From contig OZ223208.1 in assembly GCA_965140405.1 (NCBI GenBank), forward strand, positions 1 to 64,000: DNA of 64,000 nucleotides, in the 5' to 3' direction. Every line of letters begins with the position of its first letter. Within the stretch, counting starts at the first letter, position 1. A model generated the notes under the pieces. That model saw only the letters and a list, made by a program, of their open reading frames with translations. It had not been told where the DNA came from and ran no database searches. This document shows positions 9,169-16,849 of this stretch, in pieces. Made by a program: the position numbers and the translations under genes. Origin of the DNA: G963556115 sp963666605. Its GTDB lineage: Bacteria; Planctomycetota; SZUA-567.

Positions 9169-9211
9169 GATTACTGCAATATCTATATCTCAAAAAGATA
9201 TTGCAGTAATC
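9169..9211 (+). terminator. Strong inverted repeat after ilvD
   Basis: Perfect 16-bp stem GATTACTGCAATATCT/AGATATTGCAGTAATC with an 11-nt loop, eight bases after the ilvD stop. There is no clean T-run, so it may act as a 3' mRNA stabiliser or a weak terminator. Confidence 0.6.
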
Positions 9212-9296
9212 GATTTAATTGCTATAATCATTCAGATAGTTTATGATGTTTAAAGTTAACCATTTCCATTCAAATGAGACATAAAGGTAAAGTACT

Positions 9297-9992
9297 ATGG
9301 CAGATGAAACAACCGCGGTAGAAAATGCAGCAGAAAGTACAGTAGAAACAAAGGAAACATTTGCGCATATAGCAATAAGAAAGTTCAAGAAAGTTGCGAT
9401 ATATCTTATTATCGTGATAGCCATAGCCCTTACAATCTCTATTATTAGTGCTCGTCAAGAATCTGCAAAACTTGACGCATGGAATAAGATTCTAGTGGCT
9501 ACATTTACAGCCCAAACAACTCAGGGTGATTTAGCCGACGAGGTTTCAAAAGCGACAAAAGGTATCGCAGGTACAGATGCAGCTCAATACGGAGATATGC
9601 TTGTGCTAAGCAACGCTGGTATAACTTACGACAAATCAAAGCTTGAACTAGCAAAGGCTGCTGGCGAAAACTTCATAAAGACCAACCCAAAGCACCCATT
9701 TATCAGCCAAGTAAAGCTTGATTATGGTACTGTACTCTTCAATCTTGAAGACTATGAAGGTGCAGTCAAAGCATACTCTGACGCTATAGATTCCAATGTC
9801 ACTTACCTAAAAGCTGAAGCGTTATTCTTCAAAGGTCTTGCTTTAGAAAAACTTGGGAAGGATGACGAAGCTATCCAGACATATACTGCTGTGATGGATG
9901 ACATCAAAACGAATGACAAAGCTATTCTATCTAATATTGCAGAATATGCTGAATTTTCCCGTGCAAAACTACAAGACAAGAAGGCCAACTAG
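9297..9992 (+). CDS. Membrane-anchored TPR protein (YfgM-like architecture)
   Basis: A 231-residue protein with a short cytoplasmic start, one membrane helix (about residues 36-52, VAIYLIIVIAIALTISII) and an extracytoplasmic part with tetratricopeptide-like helices, clearest at about 138-200 (NLEDYEGAVKAYSDAI; KLGKDDEAIQTYTAVM). The layout (single N-terminal anchor, then TPR repeats, about 200 residues) is that of YfgM-type proteins that sit beside the Sec translocon, but the similarity is one of architecture and I cannot confirm orthology. AAAGG precedes the ATG. It is flanked by hairpins on both sides, so it is probably transcribed alone. Confidence 0.65.
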   Translation: MADETTAVENAAESTVETKETFAHIAIRKFKKVAIYLIIVIAIALTISIISARQESAKLDAWNKILVATFTAQTTQGDLADEVSKATKGIAGTDAAQYGDMLVLSNAGITYDKSKLELAKAAGENFIKTNPKHPFISQVKLDYGTVLFNLEDYEGAVKAYSDAIDSNVTYLKAEALFFKGLALEKLGKDDEAIQTYTAVMDDIKTNDKAILSNIAEYAEFSRAKLQDKKAN

Positions 9993-10027
9993 TCTTCTTC
10001 TTTTACGAGCATATTACTATAATTTTT

Positions 10028-10069
10028 TAGGGCTTTTCTCTACTAATAGAGTTGAAAGCCCTATTTTTT
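10028..10069 (+). terminator. Rho-independent terminator of the TPR gene
   Basis: Stem TAGGGCTTT/AAAGCCCTA (10028-10036, 10055-10063) with an inner CTCTA/TAGAG pair, followed by TTTTTT (10064-10069). Confidence 0.88.
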
Positions 10070-10141
10070 AAATAAGCATGTATTGTTAAACTAAAACCTA
10101 TTTAAAAGACATATTTTGACGAAACAGATTAGGAGCAAGCA

Positions 10142-10726
10142 ATGCGAATAGCATCAGTAAAAAGAGAGACAGCAGAGACAGCTATCGAGTTGGAATTAAA
10201 TATTGACGGCACAGGCAAAACTGATATCTCTACCGGAGTAGGTTTTTTTGACCACATGCTCACATTACTCGCCAAGCACGCTCTACTAGACCTCAAAGTC
10301 AAAGCTACTGGCGATATAAATGTAGACGGACATCATACAGTGGAAGACGTTGGTATCTGCTTAGGAGAATGCTTAAAAACGGCTACAGGTGACAAACGAG
10401 GTATAAAGAGATATGGTAGCATGCTACTACCAATGGAGGAGGCTCTGTGCAGGGTCGTCCTTGATATATCTGGCCGCCCACTACTCGAATATCAGGCTGA
10501 GATCCCAGCAGAAAAATGTGGAGAATTCGACACCTGCCTAGGGCGAGAATTTATGAGAGCGCTCTGTGTAAACGCAGGAATTAATATGCACGTCGACCTC
10601 CTTAAAGGATCAGATCCACACCACTGCTTAGAAGCGATTTTTAAGGGTACTGGCAGAGCACTTCGTGAAGCCCTTTCAAATGATGAGCGTGAAGACGGCA
10701 TTCCTTCTAGCAAGGGTACACTATAA
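10142..10726 (+). CDS. hisB: Imidazoleglycerol-phosphate dehydratase
   Basis: Catalyses the sixth step of histidine synthesis, forming imidazole-acetol phosphate. At 194 residues it is the monofunctional form, without the phosphatase domain of the enteric fusion. Signature motifs are GVGFFDHMLTLLAKH, DGHHTVEDVGICLGE (Mn-binding histidines), and the second metal motif SDPHHCLEAIFKGTGRALREA. AGGAG lies seven bases before the ATG. No other his gene is adjacent, so the histidine genes must be scattered in this genome. Confidence 0.96.
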   Translation: MRIASVKRETAETAIELELNIDGTGKTDISTGVGFFDHMLTLLAKHALLDLKVKATGDINVDGHHTVEDVGICLGECLKTATGDKRGIKRYGSMLLPMEEALCRVVLDISGRPLLEYQAEIPAEKCGEFDTCLGREFMRALCVNAGINMHVDLLKGSDPHHCLEAIFKGTGRALREALSNDEREDGIPSSKGTL

Positions 10727-10808
10727 TCATATATACACTACTTATTTATTAATGCCACAGAGTAAAAACAGAGAACGAAAAATTAGAATAAGGATATAAA
10801 TAGTAATC

Positions 10809-11951
10809 ATGAAAACAAAGATTTTATCAATACTCATTTTGTTATCTATGCTTTTATGCCACCAACCTTCATATTCTGATGATAAAGACCATATCCTTGA
10901 TCACGCCATCCTTGTCAATGTAAATGGACGTAAGGTTACACGTTCTCAGCTAGACACTATGGGTCTAATTTTATTCAGGTCATACTTTCCTAATAGGGAT
11001 GAAAGTTCGATAAATGAAGCCGAACTTGACAATTTGAGTGCAAAGGCTCTCAAAGAGCTTATCATTATCTGTTTGACAGAGGATGAGTTTGATATTCTCA
11101 AGAATGATGAAGATCCCTTAAATGATATTGATATCCCTACCAGTAAAGTAGAGAAAGAGATTAAAAATCTCAAGCTTGGCAAACTTAGAAACGAGCCTCT
11201 TGCTGAGCGGTATGCTAGGTCTAAGATTATCCGAAGAAACATTGTTTACGCTTCTCACTCAAGCCTTGAGCCCTCTCCCAGAGAGGTAAAACTCTTCTAT
11301 CTGAAGAACAAATCGACGGTATTTACTGGCCAGCGCATGATTCGTATCCGTGAACTATTCCTTAGCTCTGACGAGAGCAACGCAACACTTAGCAAGAAAC
11401 AAGCCAATATGCTTTTCAATACACTCAATAAAAGCTCAATCAGTAAACGCCTCACCCTATTCCCTGAGATGGCAAAAGAGTTTAGCCGTGATAAATTCAG
11501 AAAAGATGGCGGACTTATCGTTACTGGCAGCCCAGGAAACTTTCTCCCTCAGGATCATACTTTTGAAAGAGGAGATGGTACCACCTTCTTTCCCAAGGAG
11601 ATGATCGAAGCAATTCATAGTTTGAATGCAAAGGGTGACATCATACTGACCAAGAGTGCGAAAGGTTGGCACATCATCATGCTTGATGAGCTCAAAGGTG
11701 GACGAAAAATACCTCTAAATAAGTGCAAAACAATTATAGAAGGCTACTTGAGCGACGAGAAATACGAAGATGCTTACAGTGATTGGCTTAAATCAAAGGT
11801 AGCTAGAAATAAGATCACTTGGAATGATGGCGATCCCTTCCCACCGGAGAAGATCACTAGTGTGTCCAATAAAGAAGAGAACCTAAGGTACCTAAGAGCT
11901 GAACTCCAAAATTATTTTGACAAGAAGAAGTCATCAACAAAGAGGAGATAA
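10809..11951 (+). CDS. SurA/PrsA-like parvulin-type peptidyl-prolyl isomerase, exported
   Basis: A 380-residue protein with an N-terminal signal peptide (hydrophobic ILSILILLSMLLC, cleavage probably after SYS). It is likely a periplasmic folding factor. An N-terminal chaperone-like helical region (about 30-160) is followed by a rotamase-like domain (about 180-300) with FPEMAKEFSRDK, KDGGLIVTGSPG and the closing GWHIIMLDELKGGRKIP, which correspond to the A..FS.D...GG.LG...G and G(W/Y)HII.L motifs of parvulins. Whether it is enzymatically active cannot be told. Its stop lies five bases before the TTG start of the large kinase gene; the two are almost certainly one operon. Confidence 0.82.
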   Translation: MKTKILSILILLSMLLCHQPSYSDDKDHILDHAILVNVNGRKVTRSQLDTMGLILFRSYFPNRDESSINEAELDNLSAKALKELIIICLTEDEFDILKNDEDPLNDIDIPTSKVEKEIKNLKLGKLRNEPLAERYARSKIIRRNIVYASHSSLEPSPREVKLFYLKNKSTVFTGQRMIRIRELFLSSDESNATLSKKQANMLFNTLNKSSISKRLTLFPEMAKEFSRDKFRKDGGLIVTGSPGNFLPQDHTFERGDGTTFFPKEMIEAIHSLNAKGDIILTKSAKGWHIIMLDELKGGRKIPLNKCKTIIEGYLSDEKYEDAYSDWLKSKVARNKITWNDGDPFPPEKITSVSNKEENLRYLRAELQNYFDKKKSSTKRR

Positions 11952-11956
11952 TTCAT

Positions 11957-14900
11957 TTGGGATTTGATTCTACGGTCTTTACAGACCCCTCACTACCTAA
12001 TGACAATCTAGCAGACACCAAGTGCCCACATTGCGAACACATCTTCAGCAGAGGAAACTTATCAGGAGAGATTTTTTGTGTATCATGCGGCAAACAGTTT
12101 GACTCAACAGAACATTCCTCTCTACAAGCTTCTTCTTCTGATCCAGAACAGATAACACCACCGCTGAGTACATCAATATCCAGCACATTATCCACCAAGA
12201 CCTTTAATAATAAATTGCGGGCTGGTAAAGTCTCACGATTTGGCGACTATACAATTATAGAAGAGGTCGCGCGAGGAGGCATGGGAATTGTCTATAAGGC
12301 TGAACATAAGACCTTGAAGAGAATTGTAGCACTAAAGGTACTCAAATCTGGTGATGGGGCAAGTGAAGATGACGTCAAACGTTTTATTCAAGAGGCGAAA
12401 GCAGCAGCGACCCTCAAACACCCAAATATTGTCCCAATTCACAATTTCGATATCTACCGAGGCCTCCATTTCTTCACTATGGACTATATCGAAGGGCAAC
12501 CTCTGGATAGAGTTTTAGAGTCAGGTTCACTACCACCATACAAAGCTTGTGAATTAATTACGACCATAGCAGAGTCCATATCTTATGCGCATAACCAAGG
12601 TGTTATCCACAGAGATATCAAGCCTGGAAATGTGATAATCGACCTTGAAGGCAGACCCATGCTTACAGACTTCGGCCTTGCAATCAATCTGACGAGTAAT
12701 GACGAAGAAAACCGTATGACCAAAAGTGGGTCTATAATGGGAACTATTCCGTACATTCCCCCAGAACAAGCATCGGGTCTTGTTGAGGATATAGGACCTC
12801 GAAGCGATGTATATTCATTAGGAGCATTGTTCTACGAGCTAATTACAGGTCGACCGCCTTTTCATGGCATGACCCAGTTTGAACTACTCCGTCGAGTAAT
12901 AAATCACTACCCCGTCTCTCCTAAGAAGCTGATGCCTCGACTGAGCAAAGATATCGACACAATCATAATGAAGTGCCTCTCTAAAGAACCTTCAAGGCGT
13001 TACCAAAGCGCTAAAGAGTTAGTAGATGATTGCGAAGCATTCTTGAATGGGGATATTATTTCAGCCCGTCCGTTTTCGATATTCTATACAATACGTAGAA
13101 AGATTATGAGACGCCCAGCAATCAGCTTGATGGTAGGAAGCCTAATTTTACTGAGTATGTTTGCCCTAGTTGTAGTGAGATATGCTAGAGGTGCAAACCA
13201 GCAACTTATAGAGTCCAAAGCAGAGCAAGCACAAATTAATAAGGACAAGAATATCCTCAATGCCATGCTCAAACGAGATTGGCGTGGTGAGTATAGTGTA
13301 GACTTTACCAACTCACCCAAGCTAACAACAAGTATTAAAGAAGCACAAAGTAACGAGATCGGTTGGAAAGACCCAACCCAAGCTTTACTGAGCTCTGAAG
13401 GTCTAAAAATTTCAGCAGCAAAAGATTCAAGCAACGTAAGCTTTGCCGCTCCAGTTAGTCTTCCTTTCAACTTCAATGTAAATCTGAAGATAAGCACTCC
13501 AAATATCAATATGGGCACACTAAAATTATTTATAGGAATAGACAAATCATTCAAAATAAAAGACTCTACGAGAGTTATCGAGTTAGGAGTAGAAGGAAAT
13601 CCAGGAGCAAGAATCCTCAGAGCTGGCACTGCATTAGCTGAAGACGGTTCATTCACACTACGTCCAGGAGAAGATCATAATATTTCTGTATACCGGGATA
13701 TACAGAACCAGATCATTGTAATCCAAGTTGACAACAACGAAGTAATAAGACTTACTAGCTCAAGCGATATTTCAACAGCGAAGGATGCTTATATCGGCTT
13801 GGCAGCAGCTGGCGGTGAATACACCCTGAAGACTTTGCAGATTTCGGTACTTGGAATGAATCAGGAAATGATCAAAAGTAGCTTGCGCTTAGCTGATAGC
13901 CTAGCTTCAGAGTCAAAGGACACACAGGCAGCCAAGGTTCTCTACGAAAAAGTACTCAAAGAGCGCTCAAATCGCCAGACAATCCTAGCTGCATATACAG
14001 GCTATATCAACACACTTGATAGCAAGCAAAGAAACATAATTTACGAGTGCAACAGTCTTGCAGACAGTATTAGCCAGAGTCAGAGTCGCTACCTAGAGAT
14101 TGGTGAGATAGAGTACCTTATCGGTATAGCTCTTGCAAACCGTGGTATAGATGCCTCGATAGATTACTTTACCCAGTCATTCAACCATTCATACAGAAAT
14201 GCTCTCAAAGATCTTACCCCGAGTTCTGTAAAGGTCATAGGTCCTCTAACAAACGATTTTCAGATAGATCCACAGTCTCTGTCTGACCCGAAGAGACCAG
14301 AAGTTGGCGCTCTTAAATGGCAAGACCTTACCCCTAATAAGGATCATAGGTATACCATACCGTTACCAACCGATAGTGGTAACAAAGAAGGCAAGTATCT
14401 ACTGAGTGAAAGCTTTTCTCTTAAGAAAGAGACTCACGTAATTATCTACCTTGATGATGACGGTGAAAAACTCTACATCAATGGCAAAGAATTCAGCAAA
14501 TTTTTAGAGGATAAGGGTAGAGATAGGCTGTACGCTATAACAGACCTACCAGCTGGGAAAAATACCATAATTATTGAAAACCAAAAAGATCCTCAAGATC
14601 CAAGCAAGGAACCTAAAAGCATTCTACTCAGAGTTAGAGAGCACAATTTACTCTATACATCGGTATACGGGCTACTCTCACGTATTGAAGGAGCCCTTGT
14701 TCTCCTCAAGCGTGACCCGGATACAGCTTTTAAAATTATTACATCACTGCAAAATGACCATACTCTTGAATACTTAAAGAGGTATTATCCAAACGAACTG
14801 AAAGCTAGAGGCATACTTGGTTCTATCCTCCTAGCAACAGACAAGATGCTCCAAAACACCAAGGTATCAAGTAATCACGCGTGGATTCTCTTAGAAGCAG

Positions 14901-15451
14901 CACGAACTCTCAGTGACACAGCAGACGGGAGCGAACTTGCGATACGCTACAACAAACTTGCAGAAATGTTTGTTAAGAATGGTAATCTATCCCAGGCCCG
15001 TGACCTATTCTCACAGGCAATCAACTTGCTCCCAGACTGGCCTACCCCTCTACTTAAGAGGGCAGAGCTCCTATACAGACAAGAAAATCTCTGGTATGAA
15101 GGGGTTAGTGCTTTTGACGAGGCGCTAAAAGCACTTCCAAATAGTCTAGAACTTCGCTTACAGATAGCTTCATTCTACCTGCACCCTGGATTTGAGCTAT
15201 CACCAAACCCGAATAAGAAGCTTGAGCCCATCCCAGAGAGAGCTCTAGCCGTAGCCAAGGAAGCTATTATCCTTAGCAAACGTAATAGTCCACAAGCACT
15301 TACTTTGTGCGCAGAAGCACTGGAACTTATGAAGAAATACGAAGAAGCTTTACACTATATTCAGGAGGCAATTCTTTTAGAGAGTACCCCAGAGAGAAAA
15401 GCTCTACTCAAAAAAATATCATCTGAGTTTAACTCTCAAAATACAGATTGA
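11957..15451 (+). CDS. Zinc-ribbon Ser/Thr protein kinase with membrane anchor and C-terminal TPRs
   Basis: A 1164-residue PknB-type receptor-like kinase. A zinc ribbon (Cys23, 26, 41, 44) precedes the kinase domain (about 95-370): glycine loop ARGGMGIVYKA, Lys127, catalytic HRDIKPGN (Asp220) and DFG (Asp238), so it should be active. A membrane helix follows at about 386-408. The outer part has a concanavalin/laminin-like beta-rich region (about 440-640) and helical TPR-type repeats near the end (QARDLFSQAINLLPD; YEEALHYIQEAILLE). Start is TTG 11957 with AGAGGAGA overlapping the end of the isomerase gene. It probably senses an envelope condition; substrate unknown. Large kinase-TPR proteins of this kind are common in Planctomycetes and relatives. 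Confidence 0.85.
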   Translation: MGFDSTVFTDPSLPNDNLADTKCPHCEHIFSRGNLSGEIFCVSCGKQFDSTEHSSLQASSSDPEQITPPLSTSISSTLSTKTFNNKLRAGKVSRFGDYTIIEEVARGGMGIVYKAEHKTLKRIVALKVLKSGDGASEDDVKRFIQEAKAAATLKHPNIVPIHNFDIYRGLHFFTMDYIEGQPLDRVLESGSLPPYKACELITTIAESISYAHNQGVIHRDIKPGNVIIDLEGRPMLTDFGLAINLTSNDEENRMTKSGSIMGTIPYIPPEQASGLVEDIGPRSDVYSLGALFYELITGRPPFHGMTQFELLRRVINHYPVSPKKLMPRLSKDIDTIIMKCLSKEPSRRYQSAKELVDDCEAFLNGDIISARPFSIFYTIRRKIMRRPAISLMVGSLILLSMFALVVVRYARGANQQLIESKAEQAQINKDKNILNAMLKRDWRGEYSVDFTNSPKLTTSIKEAQSNEIGWKDPTQALLSSEGLKISAAKDSSNVSFAAPVSLPFNFNVNLKISTPNINMGTLKLFIGIDKSFKIKDSTRVIELGVEGNPGARILRAGTALAEDGSFTLRPGEDHNISVYRDIQNQIIVIQVDNNEVIRLTSSSDISTAKDAYIGLAAAGGEYTLKTLQISVLGMNQEMIKSSLRLADSLASESKDTQAAKVLYEKVLKERSNRQTILAAYTGYINTLDSKQRNIIYECNSLADSISQSQSRYLEIGEIEYLIGIALANRGIDASIDYFTQSFNHSYRNALKDLTPSSVKVIGPLTNDFQIDPQSLSDPKRPEVGALKWQDLTPNKDHRYTIPLPTDSGNKEGKYLLSESFSLKKETHVIIYLDDDGEKLYINGKEFSKFLEDKGRDRLYAITDLPAGKNTIIIENQKDPQDPSKEPKSILLRVREHNLLYTSVYGLLSRIEGALVLLKRDPDTAFKIITSLQNDHTLEYLKRYYPNELKARGILGSILLATDKMLQNTKVSSNHAWILLEAARTLSDTADGSELAIRYNKLAEMFVKNGNLSQARDLFSQAINLLPDWPTPLLKRAELLYRQENLWYEGVSAFDEALKALPNSLELRLQIASFYLHPGFELSPNPNKKLEPIPERALAVAKEAIILSKRNSPQALTLCAEALELMKKYEEALHYIQEAILLESTPERKALLKKISSEFNSQNTD

Positions 15452-15488
15452 TCATGTCTTACTCAGTAAATATTAATCATATTTTATA

Positions 15489-15516
15489 TTGACTAACAAA
15501 GTTAATAATATATACT
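15489..15516 (+). promoter_or_regulatory. Sigma-70-type promoter for the riboswitch-cbiK transcript
   Basis: TTGACT (15489-15494), 16-base spacer, TATACT (15511-15516). The predicted start near 15523 lies just before the P1 helix of the cobalamin riboswitch. Confidence 0.7.
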
Positions 15517-15529
15517 TTTATTCATGCTT

Positions 15530-15722
15530 TATAGGTACAAGCTCAAAATGATTTATTATGAGCTTACGGAAGAACGGTGAAACCCCGTCGCAGAAGACAT
15601 GCTGCTGTAAGTGGCGATCTTCGGTCTAACTACTATTTATAGTACGAAAAAACCACTGCTTGGCGATCCAAGTGGGAAGGTAGGCCAGAAGATATGACCC
15701 ACAAGTCAGAAGACGACCTATA
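15530..15722 (+). promoter_or_regulatory. Cobalamin (AdoCbl) riboswitch
   Basis: The element has the closing P1 helix TATAGGT (15530-15536) pairing with ACCTATA (15716-15722). Inside it are the conserved GGTGAAACCCCGTCGCAG block (about 15575), GCTGCTGTAAGTGG, CCACTG (15653-15658), GTGGGAAGG (15672-15680) and the B12 box AGTCAGAAGACGACC (15704-15718). Order and spacing match the Rfam cobalamin class. It precedes an exported cobalt-chelatase-like gene, so high cobalamin should switch that gene off. A short GACTC/GAGTC hairpin at about 15732-15750 follows and may be part of the expression platform. A further TATAAT at 15842-15847 could be a second promoter but its -35 is poor. Confidence 0.92.
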
Positions 15723-15939
15723 GAGTATTCTGAGACTCCTGTCTGAGTCGAGGGATACGACAACTAAACAACATAGATTTCTGTTAGTACAAGTCTTTAC
15801 TGTAATCTCAGCCATTTTTGTTGTTTACCGTATTAGTATGCTATAATACGATGCGTATTTCTCCTCCATCCAGAGTGTCTCTTTATTTAGAAAACAGGTC
15901 AATGTCGACCATTTCTTATATTGTAAGGAGAATGCAACA

Positions 15940-16791
15940 ATGAACATTTCCAGAAACATCTTAGTAGCGCTACTACTGACCCTCGGAGTACTCTCAGTGA
16001 ATACACAAGTCCGTGCAGATGATAATAAACCCGTTATCGCACTTATCGCATTTGGTACAAGTGTCCCTGAAGCACAGAAGAGCTTCCAAGATATTGATGA
16101 TGCTTTTACTGCAGCGTTTCCAGGGTACGATATTCGCTGGGCATTTACCGCTCAATTTATTATTGACAAACTAGCCAAAGAAGGTCAGACAACTATCCTA
16201 TCTCGCAATGTTCCTATTGTAAATCCAGAAGAACTATTCAAGGAACTTTCAAAAGCAGGAACCTCTGAGGTATATGTTCAGTCACTACACGTAGTTCCAG
16301 GAGGTGAGTACACCGAAGTTACAGATACCAACGCGTACGGTATGAAGATACACTTTAGCAAGCCTCTACTTTCAAGTGACAGTGATATTGAACAAGCAGC
16401 CAAAATACTATCTAAGGAATTTGCTGGTTCAGATGCATTTACTATTCTTGCAGGTCACGGCAACGACCACCACGAGGCATTTAATAAACAACTTATCAAG
16501 TTCAATGACTACCTACTAAAAAACTTTAAGAATGTTGAACTTGCAACGGTAGAAGGTCCAGTAGGAACTGAAAAAGCGTTTGAAGATGTAAAGAAGAGTG
16601 GCCTTAAAAAGGTAAAATTCATTCCATTCATGATAGTTGCAGGCGATCATATAATGAATGATGTTACCGGGGATGAAGAAGATAGTTGGAAATCTCTTCT
16701 TGGCGACGTAGAGACCTCAGTAATACCACCTCTTGGACAGAATCCAGAGATAATTGCTATGTTTATCTCACACCTAAAGGATACTCTATAG
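15940..16791 (+). CDS. cbiK: CbiK-like sirohydrochlorin cobaltochelatase, exported form
   Basis: The family inserts Co2+ into sirohydrochlorin in anaerobic cobalamin synthesis. The 283-residue protein keeps the class II chelatase layout: IALIAFGTSVPEAQKSF at the start, SLHVVPGGEY (metal-site His) and ILAGHGNDHHEAF, then FIPFMIVAGDHIMND. It begins with a clear signal peptide (NILVALLLTLGVLSVN, cleavage after VRA), like the periplasmic CbiK of Desulfovibrio and unlike the cytoplasmic enzyme. AAGGAG precedes the ATG. A cobalamin riboswitch in its leader ties it to B12 supply. In the periplasm it may handle metal or tetrapyrrole uptake rather than biosynthesis; that is inference. Confidence 0.88.
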   Translation: MNISRNILVALLLTLGVLSVNTQVRADDNKPVIALIAFGTSVPEAQKSFQDIDDAFTAAFPGYDIRWAFTAQFIIDKLAKEGQTTILSRNVPIVNPEELFKELSKAGTSEVYVQSLHVVPGGEYTEVTDTNAYGMKIHFSKPLLSSDSDIEQAAKILSKEFAGSDAFTILAGHGNDHHEAFNKQLIKFNDYLLKNFKNVELATVEGPVGTEKAFEDVKKSGLKKVKFIPFMIVAGDHIMNDVTGDEEDSWKSLLGDVETSVIPPLGQNPEIIAMFISHLKDTL

Positions 16792-16814
16792 TACACAAAT
16801 TTTGAGAACAAATT

Positions 16815-16849
16815 AAAAACGTGACCCTATAAGAGGATCACGTTTTTTT
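16815..16849. terminator. Bidirectional terminator between cbiK and the FHA kinase
   Basis: Stem AAAAACGTGACCC/GGATCACGTTTTT with one mismatch, A-run on the left and seven T residues on the right (16843-16849). It can stop both convergent genes; the kinase stop codon lies at its edge. Confidence 0.85.
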
